Positions 13,754 to 20,589 of a stretch of DNA of 20,589 nt are shown here, piece after piece. The notes beneath the pieces were generated by a model. The model saw only the letters and a list, made by a program, of their open reading frames with translations. It was not told the DNA's origin and did not search any database. Location of the stretch: positions 1-20,589 of the forward strand of contig CAKQSV010000018.1 in assembly GCA_934273635.1 (NCBI GenBank). Direction: 5' to 3'. How positions within the stretch are numbered: position 1 is the stretch's first letter; the number at the start of each line of letters is the position of its first letter. The position numbers and the translations under genes are program-made. This DNA comes from an uncultured Alphaproteobacteria bacterium. Lineage in GTDB: Bacteria > Pseudomonadota > Alphaproteobacteria > RF32 > CAG-239.

Positions 13754-14209
13754 ATGAACGATAATCAACAAAAAGACGAGCAGATGCAACCGGCTATTGT
13801 TATTCATACGCAATATATTAAGGATATGTCTTTGGAAATTCCGCACGCGCCGGAAATTTTTAGGGAATTAACGCAAGCGCCGGCGGTTGACGTGCAGGTG
13901 GAGGTGAACGCGCACCATATGCACGACAATTTTCACAACGTGAGCTTGAGTTATCGGCTGAACGGCGATATTAACGGTAAAAAGCTGTTTATTTTGGAGC
14001 TAGAATATGCCGCGGTGGTGGCGCTGAACGTGCCCGAAGAGCATATCAAACCGGTTTTGATGATTGAAATTCCGCGCATGCTGTTTCCGTTTGTGCGTTC
14101 GATTGTGGCCAATGCCATGATTGACGGAGGACTGCCGCCGATTATGCTGAATCCGGTGGATTTTGCCGCGATGTTGCACAATCGTGAAGAAAATAATAAA
14201 AAACAGTAG
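13754..14209 (+). CDS. secB: Protein-export chaperone SecB
   Basis: The 151-residue protein has the SecB core: IVIHTQYIKDMSLEIPHAPE (~15-34), VDVQVEVNAHHM, FNVSLSYRL-like NVSLSYRLNGDINGKKLFILELEYAAVVAL (~62-91), and IEIPRMLFPFVRSIVANAMIDGGLPPIMLNPVDF (~104-137), the conserved C-terminal block. SecB is a cytosolic tetramer that holds precursors unfolded and passes them to SecA; it is typical of proteobacteria. AAGGAG (13741-13746) is 7 bases before ATG. It would serve export of envelope proteins such as those in this window. Confidence 0.97.
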   Translation: MNDNQQKDEQMQPAIVIHTQYIKDMSLEIPHAPEIFRELTQAPAVDVQVEVNAHHMHDNFHNVSLSYRLNGDINGKKLFILELEYAAVVALNVPEEHIKPVLMIEIPRMLFPFVRSIVANAMIDGGLPPIMLNPVDFAAMLHNREENNKKQ

Positions 14210-14263
14210 ATTTTTTTTATTTTGTATGATAAGAGTGATTTATTCTTTCATAAATGTTCTGAG

Positions 14264-14294
14264 AGCGGGGGTTGCAAAACTCCGCTCTTTTTGT
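14264..14294 (+). terminator. Hairpin with T-run in the rimP leader
   Basis: AGAGCGG (14264-14270) pairs with CCGCTCT (14282-14288), extended through further pairs around a GCAA loop, followed by TTTT. It can end the secB transcript; since similar hairpins lie in leaders of rimP operons, it might also be an attenuator. I see no clear promoter after it, only a TATGAT (14225-14230) before it, which favours the attenuator view. Confidence 0.75.
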
Positions 14295-14311
14295 TAAAGG
14301 AATCGATAAAT

Positions 14312-14824
14312 ATGCAACAAAGACATCATTTGGCAGATATGCTGGAGCCGGTTATTGACGGCTTGGGGTATGAAACTGTGCGGATTTTGACAATCGGACA
14401 GGCTAACCCGACTTTGCAGATTATGATTGACAAGACCGACGGCACCGAAATTACGGTGGATGATTGCGCTAAAGTCAGCCGCGCGTTGTCGGAGGTTTTG
14501 GATGACAAAGATCCTATCAGCGATAAATATAATCTTGAGGTTAGCTCTCCGGGGCTTGATAGACCGCTGACTAAGTTGGCGCATTTTGAGCGTTTTGCCG
14601 GTAACGAGGTGAAAATCGAGACCGATACAGCTGTGGAAAACCGCAAACGTTTTAAAGGCGAGTTGCTAGGTGTGGACGGAGAAAACGTTGTGCTCAAAAT
14701 GGACGACGCGGAATATAAAATTCCGTTTGAGAACATCAGCAAAGCCAAAATTATTCTGACTGACGAACTGCTCGCCAAATGGGAGGCCGAGCACCCGATG
14801 ACTGAAGAAGTTATTGAAGATTAA
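14312..14824 (+). CDS. rimP: Ribosome maturation factor RimP
   Basis: The product is 170 residues from ATG 14312 (AAAGGA at 14296-14301). A longer frame from ATG 14222 would add 30 residues translated from the terminator-like hairpin and is rejected. Family features: MLEPVIDGLGYETVRI at the N-terminus, VDDCAKVSRALSEVLDDKDPI, and the signature YNLEVSSPGLDRPLTKLAHFERFAGNEVKIET (~70-101), then an Sm-like C-terminal domain (FKGELLGVDGENVVL, IPFENISKAKI). RimP helps assemble the 30S subunit. It heads the conserved rimP-nusA-ylxR-infB-rbfA operon, 21 bases before nusA. Confidence 0.96.
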   Translation: MQQRHHLADMLEPVIDGLGYETVRILTIGQANPTLQIMIDKTDGTEITVDDCAKVSRALSEVLDDKDPISDKYNLEVSSPGLDRPLTKLAHFERFAGNEVKIETDTAVENRKRFKGELLGVDGENVVLKMDDAEYKIPFENISKAKIILTDELLAKWEAEHPMTEEVIED

Positions 14825-14845
14825 TCAACTAAATAAGAGGACAAT

Positions 14846-16366
14846 ATGGAAAATATCGAAAGCATGCCGAGACCTGAAATTATCCTTGTTGCGGATACTG
14901 TGGCTCGTGAAAAAAATATTGATAAAGAAGATGTTTTTGTGGCAATGGAAGTCGCTATTCAAAAAGCGGCGCGCTCAAAATATGGTTTTGAACATGACAT
15001 CAGAGCCGTGATTGACCGCAAGACCGGAGCTATCAATCTTTCCCGCTACCGCGAAGTGGTTGATGTTATCGAATCTGAAGATGACGAGGCTCAGGCTTCT
15101 AAAATTTTGTTGAAAGACGCCAAGGCCTATAAAAAAGACGCTAAAATAGGCGACTTTATCATTGACGCTTTGCCGCCGATTGACTTTGGACGTATTGCCG
15201 CTCAGACTGCCAAGCAGGTGATTATGCAAAAGGTTCGTGACGCCGAGCGCAACAAACAGTTTGAGGAATATCAAGAAAAAGTCGGCACGATTGTGAACGG
15301 TACAGTTAAGAGAATCGAGTTTGGCAACGTGGTTTTGGATATTGGTAAAGCCGAGGCGGTTTTGCGTCGTGATGAAATTATCCCGAGAGAAAAGTTTAAG
15401 AACGGCGACAGAGTTCGCGCTTATGTGCTTGAAGTTCGCAGAGAAGTTAAAGGTCCGCAGATTTTCTTGTCTCGTACTTGTCCTGAGTTTATGGCTAAGT
15501 TGTTCACACAGGAAGTTCCTGAAATTTATGACGGCGTGGTTAAAATTATGGGCGTCGCTCGTGACCCAGGGTCTAAGGCAAAGTTGGCGGTTAAGGCCAA
15601 TGATATGACGATTGACGCCGTTGGCGCTTGCGTTGGTTTGCGCGGTATCCGCGTTCAGGCTGTTGTGACCGAGCTGCAGGGTGAAAAGATTGATATTGTG
15701 CCTTATTCCGAAGATAAAGCGCAGTATATTGTCAGCGCTTTGGCACCGGCTGAGGTGACCAAAGTGGTTTTGGATGAAGAAAACGGACGTATTGAAGTTG
15801 TGGTTCCGCAAGAGCAGTTTTCTATCGCTATCGGCCGCCGCGGACAAAACGTTAAACTGGCTTCACAACTGTTGGGTTGCGATATTGACGTTTTGACCGA
15901 AGAGCAAGAGCAAGAGCGTCGTTCTAACGAAAACAAAGTTCGTTCTCAGCGCTTTATGGAGGCTTTGGACGTTGATGAGATGATTGCGCATCTGTTGATT
16001 GCCGAGGGCTTTACCACCGTTGACGAAGTGGCTATGGTTGATTTGTCCGAGCTGGCAAGCATTGACGGTTTTGACGCCGATGTGGCTACCGAATTGCAAA
16101 ATCGTGCCAAAGTGTTTGTTGAAAAACGCAATGCCGAGTTTGTTAAACAGAGCGAAACATTGGGTATTGATGAAAAACTCAAGAGCGTTGAGGGCTTGGA
16201 TCAGGATATGATTTTGACTCTGGCCAACAAGGGTATTAAAACCATTGATGATTTGGCTGATTTGGCCGCAGATGAACTCATTGAGCTGTTGGGCGAAAAT
16301 GTTTTGTCTGAAAAAGAGGCTGAAAAAGTGATTATGGGTGCTCGCGCTCACTGGTTTAGTGAGTAA
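14846..16366 (+). CDS. nusA: Transcription termination/antitermination factor NusA
   Basis: The 506-residue protein has all the expected parts: N-terminal RNA-polymerase-binding domain (1-~125), S1 domain (~145-210, GTIVNGTVKRIEFGNVVLDIG), KH1 (~228-290, KIMGVARDPGSKAKLAV, ACVGLRGIRVQAV), KH2 (IAIGRRGQNVKLASQLLG, ~325-345), and two C-terminal acidic helix-hairpin-helix repeats (~370-430 and ~440-506, EGFTTVDEVAMV and KGIKTIDDLADL), as in most proteobacteria. It modulates pausing, termination and rRNA antitermination. AGAGGA (14836-14841) precedes ATG. A GC-rich hairpin follows the stop. Confidence 0.98.
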   Translation: MENIESMPRPEIILVADTVAREKNIDKEDVFVAMEVAIQKAARSKYGFEHDIRAVIDRKTGAINLSRYREVVDVIESEDDEAQASKILLKDAKAYKKDAKIGDFIIDALPPIDFGRIAAQTAKQVIMQKVRDAERNKQFEEYQEKVGTIVNGTVKRIEFGNVVLDIGKAEAVLRRDEIIPREKFKNGDRVRAYVLEVRREVKGPQIFLSRTCPEFMAKLFTQEVPEIYDGVVKIMGVARDPGSKAKLAVKANDMTIDAVGACVGLRGIRVQAVVTELQGEKIDIVPYSEDKAQYIVSALAPAEVTKVVLDEENGRIEVVVPQEQFSIAIGRRGQNVKLASQLLGCDIDVLTEEQEQERRSNENKVRSQRFMEALDVDEMIAHLLIAEGFTTVDEVAMVDLSELASIDGFDADVATELQNRAKVFVEKRNAEFVKQSETLGIDEKLKSVEGLDQDMILTLANKGIKTIDDLADLAADELIELLGENVLSEKEAEKVIMGARAHWFSE

Positions 16367-16378
16367 AGAACACAAGGG

Positions 16379-16404
16379 CTGTCGGGCGCGGTGGCGCTCG
16401 GCAG
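16379..16404 (+). other. GC-rich hairpin between nusA and ylxR
   Basis: CTGTCGGGCGC (16379-16389) and GCGCTCGGCAG (16394-16404) pair along all 11 positions (two G-U) around GGTG. No T-run follows directly; the nearest is at 16428-16434. It may slow read-through or mark an RNase site inside the operon. Confidence 0.6.
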
Positions 16405-16450
16405 TCTCTGATTTTGACTGTTGCAAATTTTTTTGATTGCGGTTGAAGAG

Positions 16451-17059
16451 ATGAAAAAAAGTGAAGATACGATGCGGCGCTGTATTGTTTGCGGAGAAGT
16501 GAAAGACAAGGCGCAGTTGTTGCGTTTTGTGGCTACGCCGGATGGAAAAATTGTGCCCGATTTGTATAAAAAACTGGGTGGCAAGGGCGTTTATGTGTCA
16601 AACTCTTATGCGGCGTTGGCGCAGGCTATTCACAAAAAACTGTTTGCTAAGGCGTTGAAGAAAAATGTGAAGGCTGATGACGAGTTGCTGTTGATGGTGG
16701 AAAATGTCTTGCATAAAAACGCATTAAATGCTATCTCTTTAGCGAAGAAAGCCGGAGACGCAGTCTTGGGACTGGAAAAGGTTTCGGAAGCGGTCAAACA
16801 AGGTCGGTGCGCTTTTTTGCTTGAGGCGCTTGATTCCGGCGATGACGGTCACAAAAAAATTCAACATCTGGCAGAGGGCTTGCCGGTGTACAGGTTGTTT
16901 GGTGTTGAGGAGTTGGATAAGGCATTAGATAAGGTTAATACAGTTTATTTGGCGTTCTTGAAAAAAGGGATGTCAAAGATGGTGAAAGAGAATTTTGATA
17001 AGTTGTCGGATTTTTTAAGAGATAAACCGCAGAATAGTAACGGAGATGAGAATTTATGA
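16451..17059 (+). CDS. YlxR (DUF448) + L7Ae-like RNA-binding protein
   Basis: The 202-residue protein has a DUF448/YlxR N-terminal domain (RRCIVCGEVKDKAQLLRFVA, ~9-28; GKIVPDLYKKLGGKGVYVS) and a C-terminal L7Ae/L30e-like domain (KNALNAISLAKKAGDAVLGLEKVSEAVKQGRCAFLLEA, then GLPVYRLFGVEELDKAL). The two-domain form is typical of alphaproteobacteria; it binds RNA and is thought to act in ribosome or RNase P biology. The frame is open from a TTG at 16421, but ATG 16451 with GAAGAG just before it is the better start. Its TGA overlaps the infB ATG (ATGA), so the two are coupled. Confidence 0.9.
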   Translation: MKKSEDTMRRCIVCGEVKDKAQLLRFVATPDGKIVPDLYKKLGGKGVYVSNSYAALAQAIHKKLFAKALKKNVKADDELLLMVENVLHKNALNAISLAKKAGDAVLGLEKVSEAVKQGRCAFLLEALDSGDDGHKKIQHLAEGLPVYRLFGVEELDKALDKVNTVYLAFLKKGMSKMVKENFDKLSDFLRDKPQNSNGDENL

Positions 17060-19527
17060 CAAGTGATGATGCAAATAAAAAATTAACATTACACTCCAAG
17101 TCTACACTAACGCTAAAAAATTTGGGCGATAGAGCTCAAAAGTCAGAAGGTAAAAAGGTTGTTCAGGTCGAGGTGCGCAAAAAACGGGTGATTACCCCGT
17201 CTTCTGCGACTACGGTTGAGCGTAAGGTTCAGATTGATGAGGCAACCGCGCAAAAATTAAAACTCTTGGCGGAGGCTAAAGAGCACGAGGCTCGTCGTCG
17301 TCAGGAAGAAGAAGAAAAAGAACGCTTGCGTCAAGAGGAAAAAGAGCAAGAGGCTAAAGAGCAAGCGGAAAAAGCTCGCCGTGAGGAAGAAGAACGTCGC
17401 CGTATTGAGGCTCAAAAAGTGGAAAAAGCCGCCAATGAGGCCAAAAAAGCGCGCCATGAAGAGCCGAAAAACGATGATAAAGTCTTTTTGAAACCCAAAA
17501 AGTCTAAGAGTTATGATGAAGACGATGATGAGGATGAAAGCTTTGCAAAATCTAAAAAGGTTTTGAGCAAAGAAGAGACTTTTGAACAAGAACGCAAAAA
17601 AATCACCAAGCGTAGTTTTGAACCGCAGCGCCGCACCGGTCGTTTGAATATGAACAATCTGATGGGCGGTGATGATGACGATGACGATTATGGTTTTGGC
17701 GGACCGCGTCGTCGCTTTAAGAAAAAACAGCCAAAGCCGGTTCAGGTGCAACAACCGCAAGAAAAAGTGGTTAAGGAAGTGGTTATTCCTGAAATCATCA
17801 CGGTTCAGGAGTTGGCAAACCGTATGGCCGAAAAGAGCGCCGTGGTTATTAAAAAACTGATGGCTCTTGGCGTTATGGCAACGATTAACCAACCGATTGA
17901 CGCCGATACGGCGCAGATTGTGGTTGAGGAGTTGGGACACAAGTTCAAACGCGTTTCCGACAGTGATGTCGAGTTGGCGTTGAAAGGTGCTGATGATTCC
18001 GAAGAGCAGATGATGCCTCGTCCGCCGGTGGTTACGGTTATGGGACACGTTGACCATGGTAAAACCTCGTTGTTGGATGCGTTGCGCGAGACCAATGTTG
18101 CCGCGCGCGAGGCCGGCGGTATTACACAACATATCGGTGCTTATCAGATTGTGACCAAAGACAACCAGAAAATCACCTTTATTGATACCCCCGGACACGA
18201 AGCGTTCTCTGAAATGCGTGCCCGTGGTGCCAAGGTGACCGATATTGTGGTCTTGGTGGTTGCCGCAAACGACGGTATTATGCCGCAAACGGTTGAGGCT
18301 ATTCGCCATGCGCAAGCCGCAGAAGTTCCGATTGTGGTGGCGATTAACAAAATTGACCTCCCCGGTGCTGACCCGATGCGCGTTAAGACCGAGTTGTTGA
18401 ACCACGGTATCGCCGTTGAAGAAATGGGCGGTGAGTCTTTGTGCGCTGAGGTTTCGGCCAAAAAACGCATCAATATCGACAAGTTGCTTGAGGCGATTTT
18501 GCTGCAGGCGGAAATTTTGGATTTGAAAGCAAATCCGAATCGTTCGGCAGAAGGCGCTGTGGTCGAGGCTAAAATGGAAAAAGGTCGCGGCTCTGTGGCA
18601 ACGGTTTTGGTTCAGAAAGGCACTTTGCATGTCGGTGATATTATTATTGCCGGTAAGGAGTGGGGACACGTTCGCGCCCTGCTTAATGAACGCGGACACA
18701 AAGTTCATGAAGCCGGTCCCGCAACACCGGTAGAGGTTTTGGGCTTGCAAGGCACGCCGGCAGCCGGTGATAATTTTGCGGTTGCCGCCGATGAAAACCA
18801 AGCGCGTGAAATTACCAGCTATCGTATTCGCAAAGAACGTGACGCTAAGTTGGTTAAGAGCGCGAAGTCGGCTATGGAACAAATGTTGGATAAGATTAAA
18901 TCAGGTGAGATGAAGCATTTGCCGATTATTATTAAGGCAGACGTTCAGGGCTCGATTGAGGCAATTGAGGGCACGTTGAACAAATTGTCTAACAATGAAG
19001 TCAGTGTGCAGATTTTGCACTCGGCGGTTGGTCCGGTTTCTGAATCTGATGTGACCTTGGCTAAGGCCTCTAACGCATTTATTATCGGTTTTAACGTTCG
19101 CGCAATTCCTCAAGCTCGAGATATGGCGCGTCGTGACGGTATTGATATTCGTTACTACTCCATCATTTATGATGTGGCAGATGATGTTAAAAAGGCTTTG
19201 GAGGGTATGCTTTCTCCTGAACTGCGTGAAAAGATTTTGGGTTATGCCGAAATTCGCAGCGTCTTTAACATTACCGGTGTGGGACGTGTTGCCGGTTGTA
19301 TGGTGACCGAAGGTTTAGTCAAACGTGGCAGCAAAGTTCGCCTTTTGCGTGACAATGTGGTTATTCATGACGGAGCGCTCGGTCAGCTCAAACGCTTCAA
19401 AGACGACGTCAAAGAAGTCAAAGAAGGTTACGAGTGTGGTATGAGTTTTGAATCCTACAACGACATTCAAGTCGGAGATAGTATTGAGTGTTATGAAATC
19501 GAAACCATCGCGGCTAAACTCGTCTAA
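17056..19527 (+). CDS. infB: Translation initiation factor IF-2
   Basis: The 823-residue protein has a long, charged N-terminal region (60-140 highly Lys/Glu/Arg-rich coiled coil; acidic patches DEDDDEDES and GGDDDDDDYG at ~154-213), an IF2-N helical domain (~245-300), the GTPase domain with GHVDHGKT (330-337), DTPGH (377-381) and NKID (431-434), and C-terminal domains ending SIECYEIETIAAKLV that bind fMet-tRNA. It is a GTPase that places initiator tRNA on the 30S subunit. The start ATG overlaps the ylxR stop. Its last codons are copied as part of the downstream repeat (AAACTCGTC again near 19764). Confidence 0.98.
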   Translation: MTSDDANKKLTLHSKSTLTLKNLGDRAQKSEGKKVVQVEVRKKRVITPSSATTVERKVQIDEATAQKLKLLAEAKEHEARRRQEEEEKERLRQEEKEQEAKEQAEKARREEEERRRIEAQKVEKAANEAKKARHEEPKNDDKVFLKPKKSKSYDEDDDEDESFAKSKKVLSKEETFEQERKKITKRSFEPQRRTGRLNMNNLMGGDDDDDDYGFGGPRRRFKKKQPKPVQVQQPQEKVVKEVVIPEIITVQELANRMAEKSAVVIKKLMALGVMATINQPIDADTAQIVVEELGHKFKRVSDSDVELALKGADDSEEQMMPRPPVVTVMGHVDHGKTSLLDALRETNVAAREAGGITQHIGAYQIVTKDNQKITFIDTPGHEAFSEMRARGAKVTDIVVLVVAANDGIMPQTVEAIRHAQAAEVPIVVAINKIDLPGADPMRVKTELLNHGIAVEEMGGESLCAEVSAKKRINIDKLLEAILLQAEILDLKANPNRSAEGAVVEAKMEKGRGSVATVLVQKGTLHVGDIIIAGKEWGHVRALLNERGHKVHEAGPATPVEVLGLQGTPAAGDNFAVAADENQAREITSYRIRKERDAKLVKSAKSAMEQMLDKIKSGEMKHLPIIIKADVQGSIEAIEGTLNKLSNNEVSVQILHSAVGPVSESDVTLAKASNAFIIGFNVRAIPQARDMARRDGIDIRYYSIIYDVADDVKKALEGMLSPELREKILGYAEIRSVFNITGVGRVAGCMVTEGLVKRGSKVRLLRDNVVIHDGALGQLKRFKDDVKEVKEGYECGMSFESYNDIQVGDSIECYEIETIAAKLV

Positions 19528-19770
19528 TTGGTTATTACTAGGAGCTTTTTAGGCTCGTGTACTAAGTTGTACACCACGCCTAAAAAACCCCGTCGTACTA
19601 ACCGAATTATCCGAGCTTTGCGCCAAGCTTGCTGGATTGGTTATTACTAGGAGCTTTGGGGCTTGTGTACTAAGTTGTACACGGCGCGTCAAAACTCCCG
19701 TCGTACTAATCTGATTATCCGAGCTTTGCGGGCGGAACTTGCAGGATTGACTATTACTAGGGGAAAACTC
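19527..19770 (+). repeat. Tandem palindromic repeat array between infB and rbfA
   Basis: A unit of 109-110 bases starts at 19527, 19636 and, cut short, 19746, each with ATTGGTTATTACTAGGAGC or a near copy. Each full unit is a long palindrome with the tip GTGTAC-TAAGTT-GTACAC (19557-19574; 19665-19682), arms through TACTAGGAG against GTCGTACTAA, and a tail GATTATCCGAGCTTTGCG. Unit 1 arms match well (TTTTTAGGC with GCCTAAAAAA); unit 2 arms less so. The array lies inside an operon where continuous transcription is needed. The tip and layout match the rplA-rplJ element. Confidence 0.85.
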
Positions 19771-19832
19771 GTCGGATTGGGTGTTATTGGTTGGTTGAGA
19801 AAGGCAAATTAACAAAAACAGGAACAAAGAAA

Positions 19833-20219
19833 ATGGCAATTAAAGAGCAGTCTCAACGTCAATTAAGAGTTGGGCAAGAAATAAAGAAAATTATTGCGGC
19901 AGAGATTGAGCATGAAGATGTGCGTAATCTGGAAGGAATTGACACCTTGGTAACCATTACCGAAGTGCAGATTTCTCCTGACCTGAAGTATGCCAATGTG
20001 TATTTTATCACGTCTCACTCTGATAAAAATGAAGAAGTGCGCAAGGCTTTGCAGTTGGCAAACAGTCATTTTCGCAAGGTTATCGGACGTCGCACAACGT
20101 TGCGTTATGTTCCGGATCTGGTTTTTAGGGTGGATACCACATTTGCCGAGGTCGACCGCATTGAGGCCTTGCTCCGTGATCCGAAAGTTCAGGAAGATTT
20201 GAAAAAGCCGCTTGATTAA
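19833..20219 (+). CDS. rbfA: Ribosome-binding factor A
   Basis: The product is 128 residues from ATG 19833 (AGGA at 19820-19823, 9 bases away); a TTG 42 bases upstream would lengthen it but uses repeat-derived sequence. Family features: RQLRVGQEIKKIIAAEI (~9-25), the KH-fold core VTITEVQISPDLKYANVYF (~39-57), LQLANSHFRKVIGRRTTLRYVPDLVFRVDTTF (~73-104, with R..L..R..P.L.F..D), and a short C-terminal helix. RbfA binds the 30S subunit late in assembly and in the cold. truB and rpsO, often next, are not in the window. Confidence 0.97.
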   Translation: MAIKEQSQRQLRVGQEIKKIIAAEIEHEDVRNLEGIDTLVTITEVQISPDLKYANVYFITSHSDKNEEVRKALQLANSHFRKVIGRRTTLRYVPDLVFRVDTTFAEVDRIEALLRDPKVQEDLKKPLD

Positions 20220-20235
20220 TAGTTCTATCTGTTTG

Positions 20236-20313
20236 TCATTGTGAGTTGGCTTGTGGGTATGGCAATCTAAATTTAAGGAAGAAGTCTTTACATACCCTCT
20301 CTAAATTTTTAGA
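20236..20313. repeat. REP-like element plus half palindrome
   Basis: GTCATTGTGAGTTGGC...TATGGCAATCTA (20236-20271) is an inverted, altered relative of the element at 3817. It is followed by CCCTCTCTAAATTTTTAGA (20295-20313), a truncated copy of the palindrome at 3771. The palindrome and REP-like motif are found together at both loci. Confidence 0.55.
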
Positions 20314-20322
20314 ACGGCCGAT

Positions 20323-20350
20323 AACAACAGTGCTTTGATGCACTGTTGTT
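20323..20350. other. Perfect 11-base-pair hairpin after rbfA
   Basis: AACAACAGTGC (20323-20333) and GCACTGTTGTT (20340-20350) pair perfectly around TTTGAT. GAGGAGACGC and not a T-run follows, so it is not a standard terminator. It stands alone in a gene-free stretch. Confidence 0.7.
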
Positions 20351-20425
20351 GAGGAGACGCAATGAGACTTACTTTTGTGAGTGAGAGTAATCGGAACGAT
20401 ACAAAAGTTTTAGTCGGAATTGGTT

Positions 20426-20530
20426 GGGGTGAGTTTAAACCTCCCTCTCTAAATTTTTAGAGAGGGTCGGGGTGAGTTTAAAGTTGGGGAAAGACTTTTA
20501 ATTAAAAATCCCAACATAACTTTAAACTCA
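20426..20530. repeat. Palindrome framed by 14-base direct repeats, then an inverted repeat
   Basis: GGGGTGAGTTTAAA is present at 20426-20439 and 20469-20482 and frames a 24-base perfect palindrome (20443-20466, containing CTCTCTAAATTTTTAGAGAG). TGAGTTTAAAGTTGGG (20473-20488) is then inverted at 20510-20530 with a 5-base insert, around a GACTTTTAATTAAAAATC dyad. GGGTGAGTTTAAA also occurs alone at 8558-8570. The rest of 20220-20589 shows no gene that I can support, apart from a short open minus-strand frame at the very edge. Confidence 0.75.
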
Positions 20531-20589
20531 TCAGGATTTCAACAAGAGTACAGTTCGCTGTTAGCTCCTGTCCTCTTAAGAAATCCGTC

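Noticed and set aside
14222..14311. Upstream ATG that would extend RimP by 30 residues
   Set aside because: The added part is translated from a terminator-like hairpin and is unlike RimP; ATG 14312 has AAAGGA before it.
14975..15847. Minus-strand 290-codon open frame
   Set aside because: Antisense to nusA, no recognisable motif.
16421..16450. TTG start for the YlxR/L7Ae protein
   Set aside because: The added residues precede the domain, and ATG 16451 is better placed.
17257..18882. 541-codon open frame on the minus strand inside infB
   Set aside because: It lies wholly antisense to a certain IF-2 gene; the product is His/Asn/Phe-rich with no domain, the usual shadow of a codon-biased gene.
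19791..19832. TTG start for RbfA
   Set aside because: The extension comes from sequence next to the repeat array; the family starts close to ATG 19833.
20220..20589. tRNA or other stable RNA after rbfA
   Set aside because: No cloverleaf or acceptor stem could be found; the hairpins belong to dispersed repeats.

Overview
This window looks like part of the chromosome of an uncultured, probably host-associated alphaproteobacterium. The evidence is two alphaproteobacterial neighbourhoods: secB divergent from a timA (Tim44-like)–mltA–membrane protein–smr operon, and rimP–nusA–ylxR/L7Ae–infB–rbfA. The L10 leader also has the form seen in that class. AT-rich spacers full of hairpins and dispersed repeats, and a pair of cysteine-rich secreted proteins, fit a gut-type lineage. 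No taxon is assigned below class level. Everything here comes from reading the sequence; no database search was run.

Layout. (1) 1-3751: two tandem genes for large cysteine-rich secreted proteins with degenerate repeats and DUF1566-like C-termini; the first is cut by the window edge. (2) 3752-4191: repeat-bearing spacer with a good promoter. (3) 4192-5576: a GNAT acetyltransferase and a family 2 glycosyltransferase. (4) 5577-8451: L11-L1 and L10-L7/L12 ribosomal genes, split by a 614-base spacer holding a hairpin repeat array, a promoter and an L10 leader, and closed by a strong terminator. Neither secE-nusG nor rpoBC flanks them. (5) 8452-9579: purine-rich repeat, strong promoter, then a two-gene unit of a CxxC membrane protein and a periplasmic thioredoxin/glutaredoxin-like protein. 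(6) 9580-10058: possible 38-codon small gene with its own promoter and terminator-like hairpins. (7) 10059-10658, minus strand: orphan helical-repeat protein. (8) 10745-13616, minus strand: timA-mltA-membrane protein-smr, all overlapping. (9) 13754-20219: secB, then rimP-nusA-ylxR-infB-rbfA, with a palindromic repeat array between infB and rbfA. (10) 20220-20589: gene-free repeat mosaic.

How the genes work together. Ribosomal stalk and L1-arm proteins, ribosome maturation (RimP, RbfA), transcription elongation (NusA) and initiation (IF2) form the expression core. SecB, TimA, the MltA lytic transglycosylase, the thiol pair and the Cys-rich proteins form an envelope and secretion theme.

The most notable observations are: (a) the CxxC membrane protein and periplasmic thioredoxin-like pair, a candidate undescribed thiol-transfer module; (b) intergenic long palindromes at two loci (rplA-rplJ and infB-rbfA) that share a TGTAC-N6-GTACA tip while their stems differ with partly matching changes, and that have multiplied in tandem; (c) a short palindrome at two loci, each time flanked by a different direct repeat; (d) the 38-codon small ORF in an apparently complete transcription unit.
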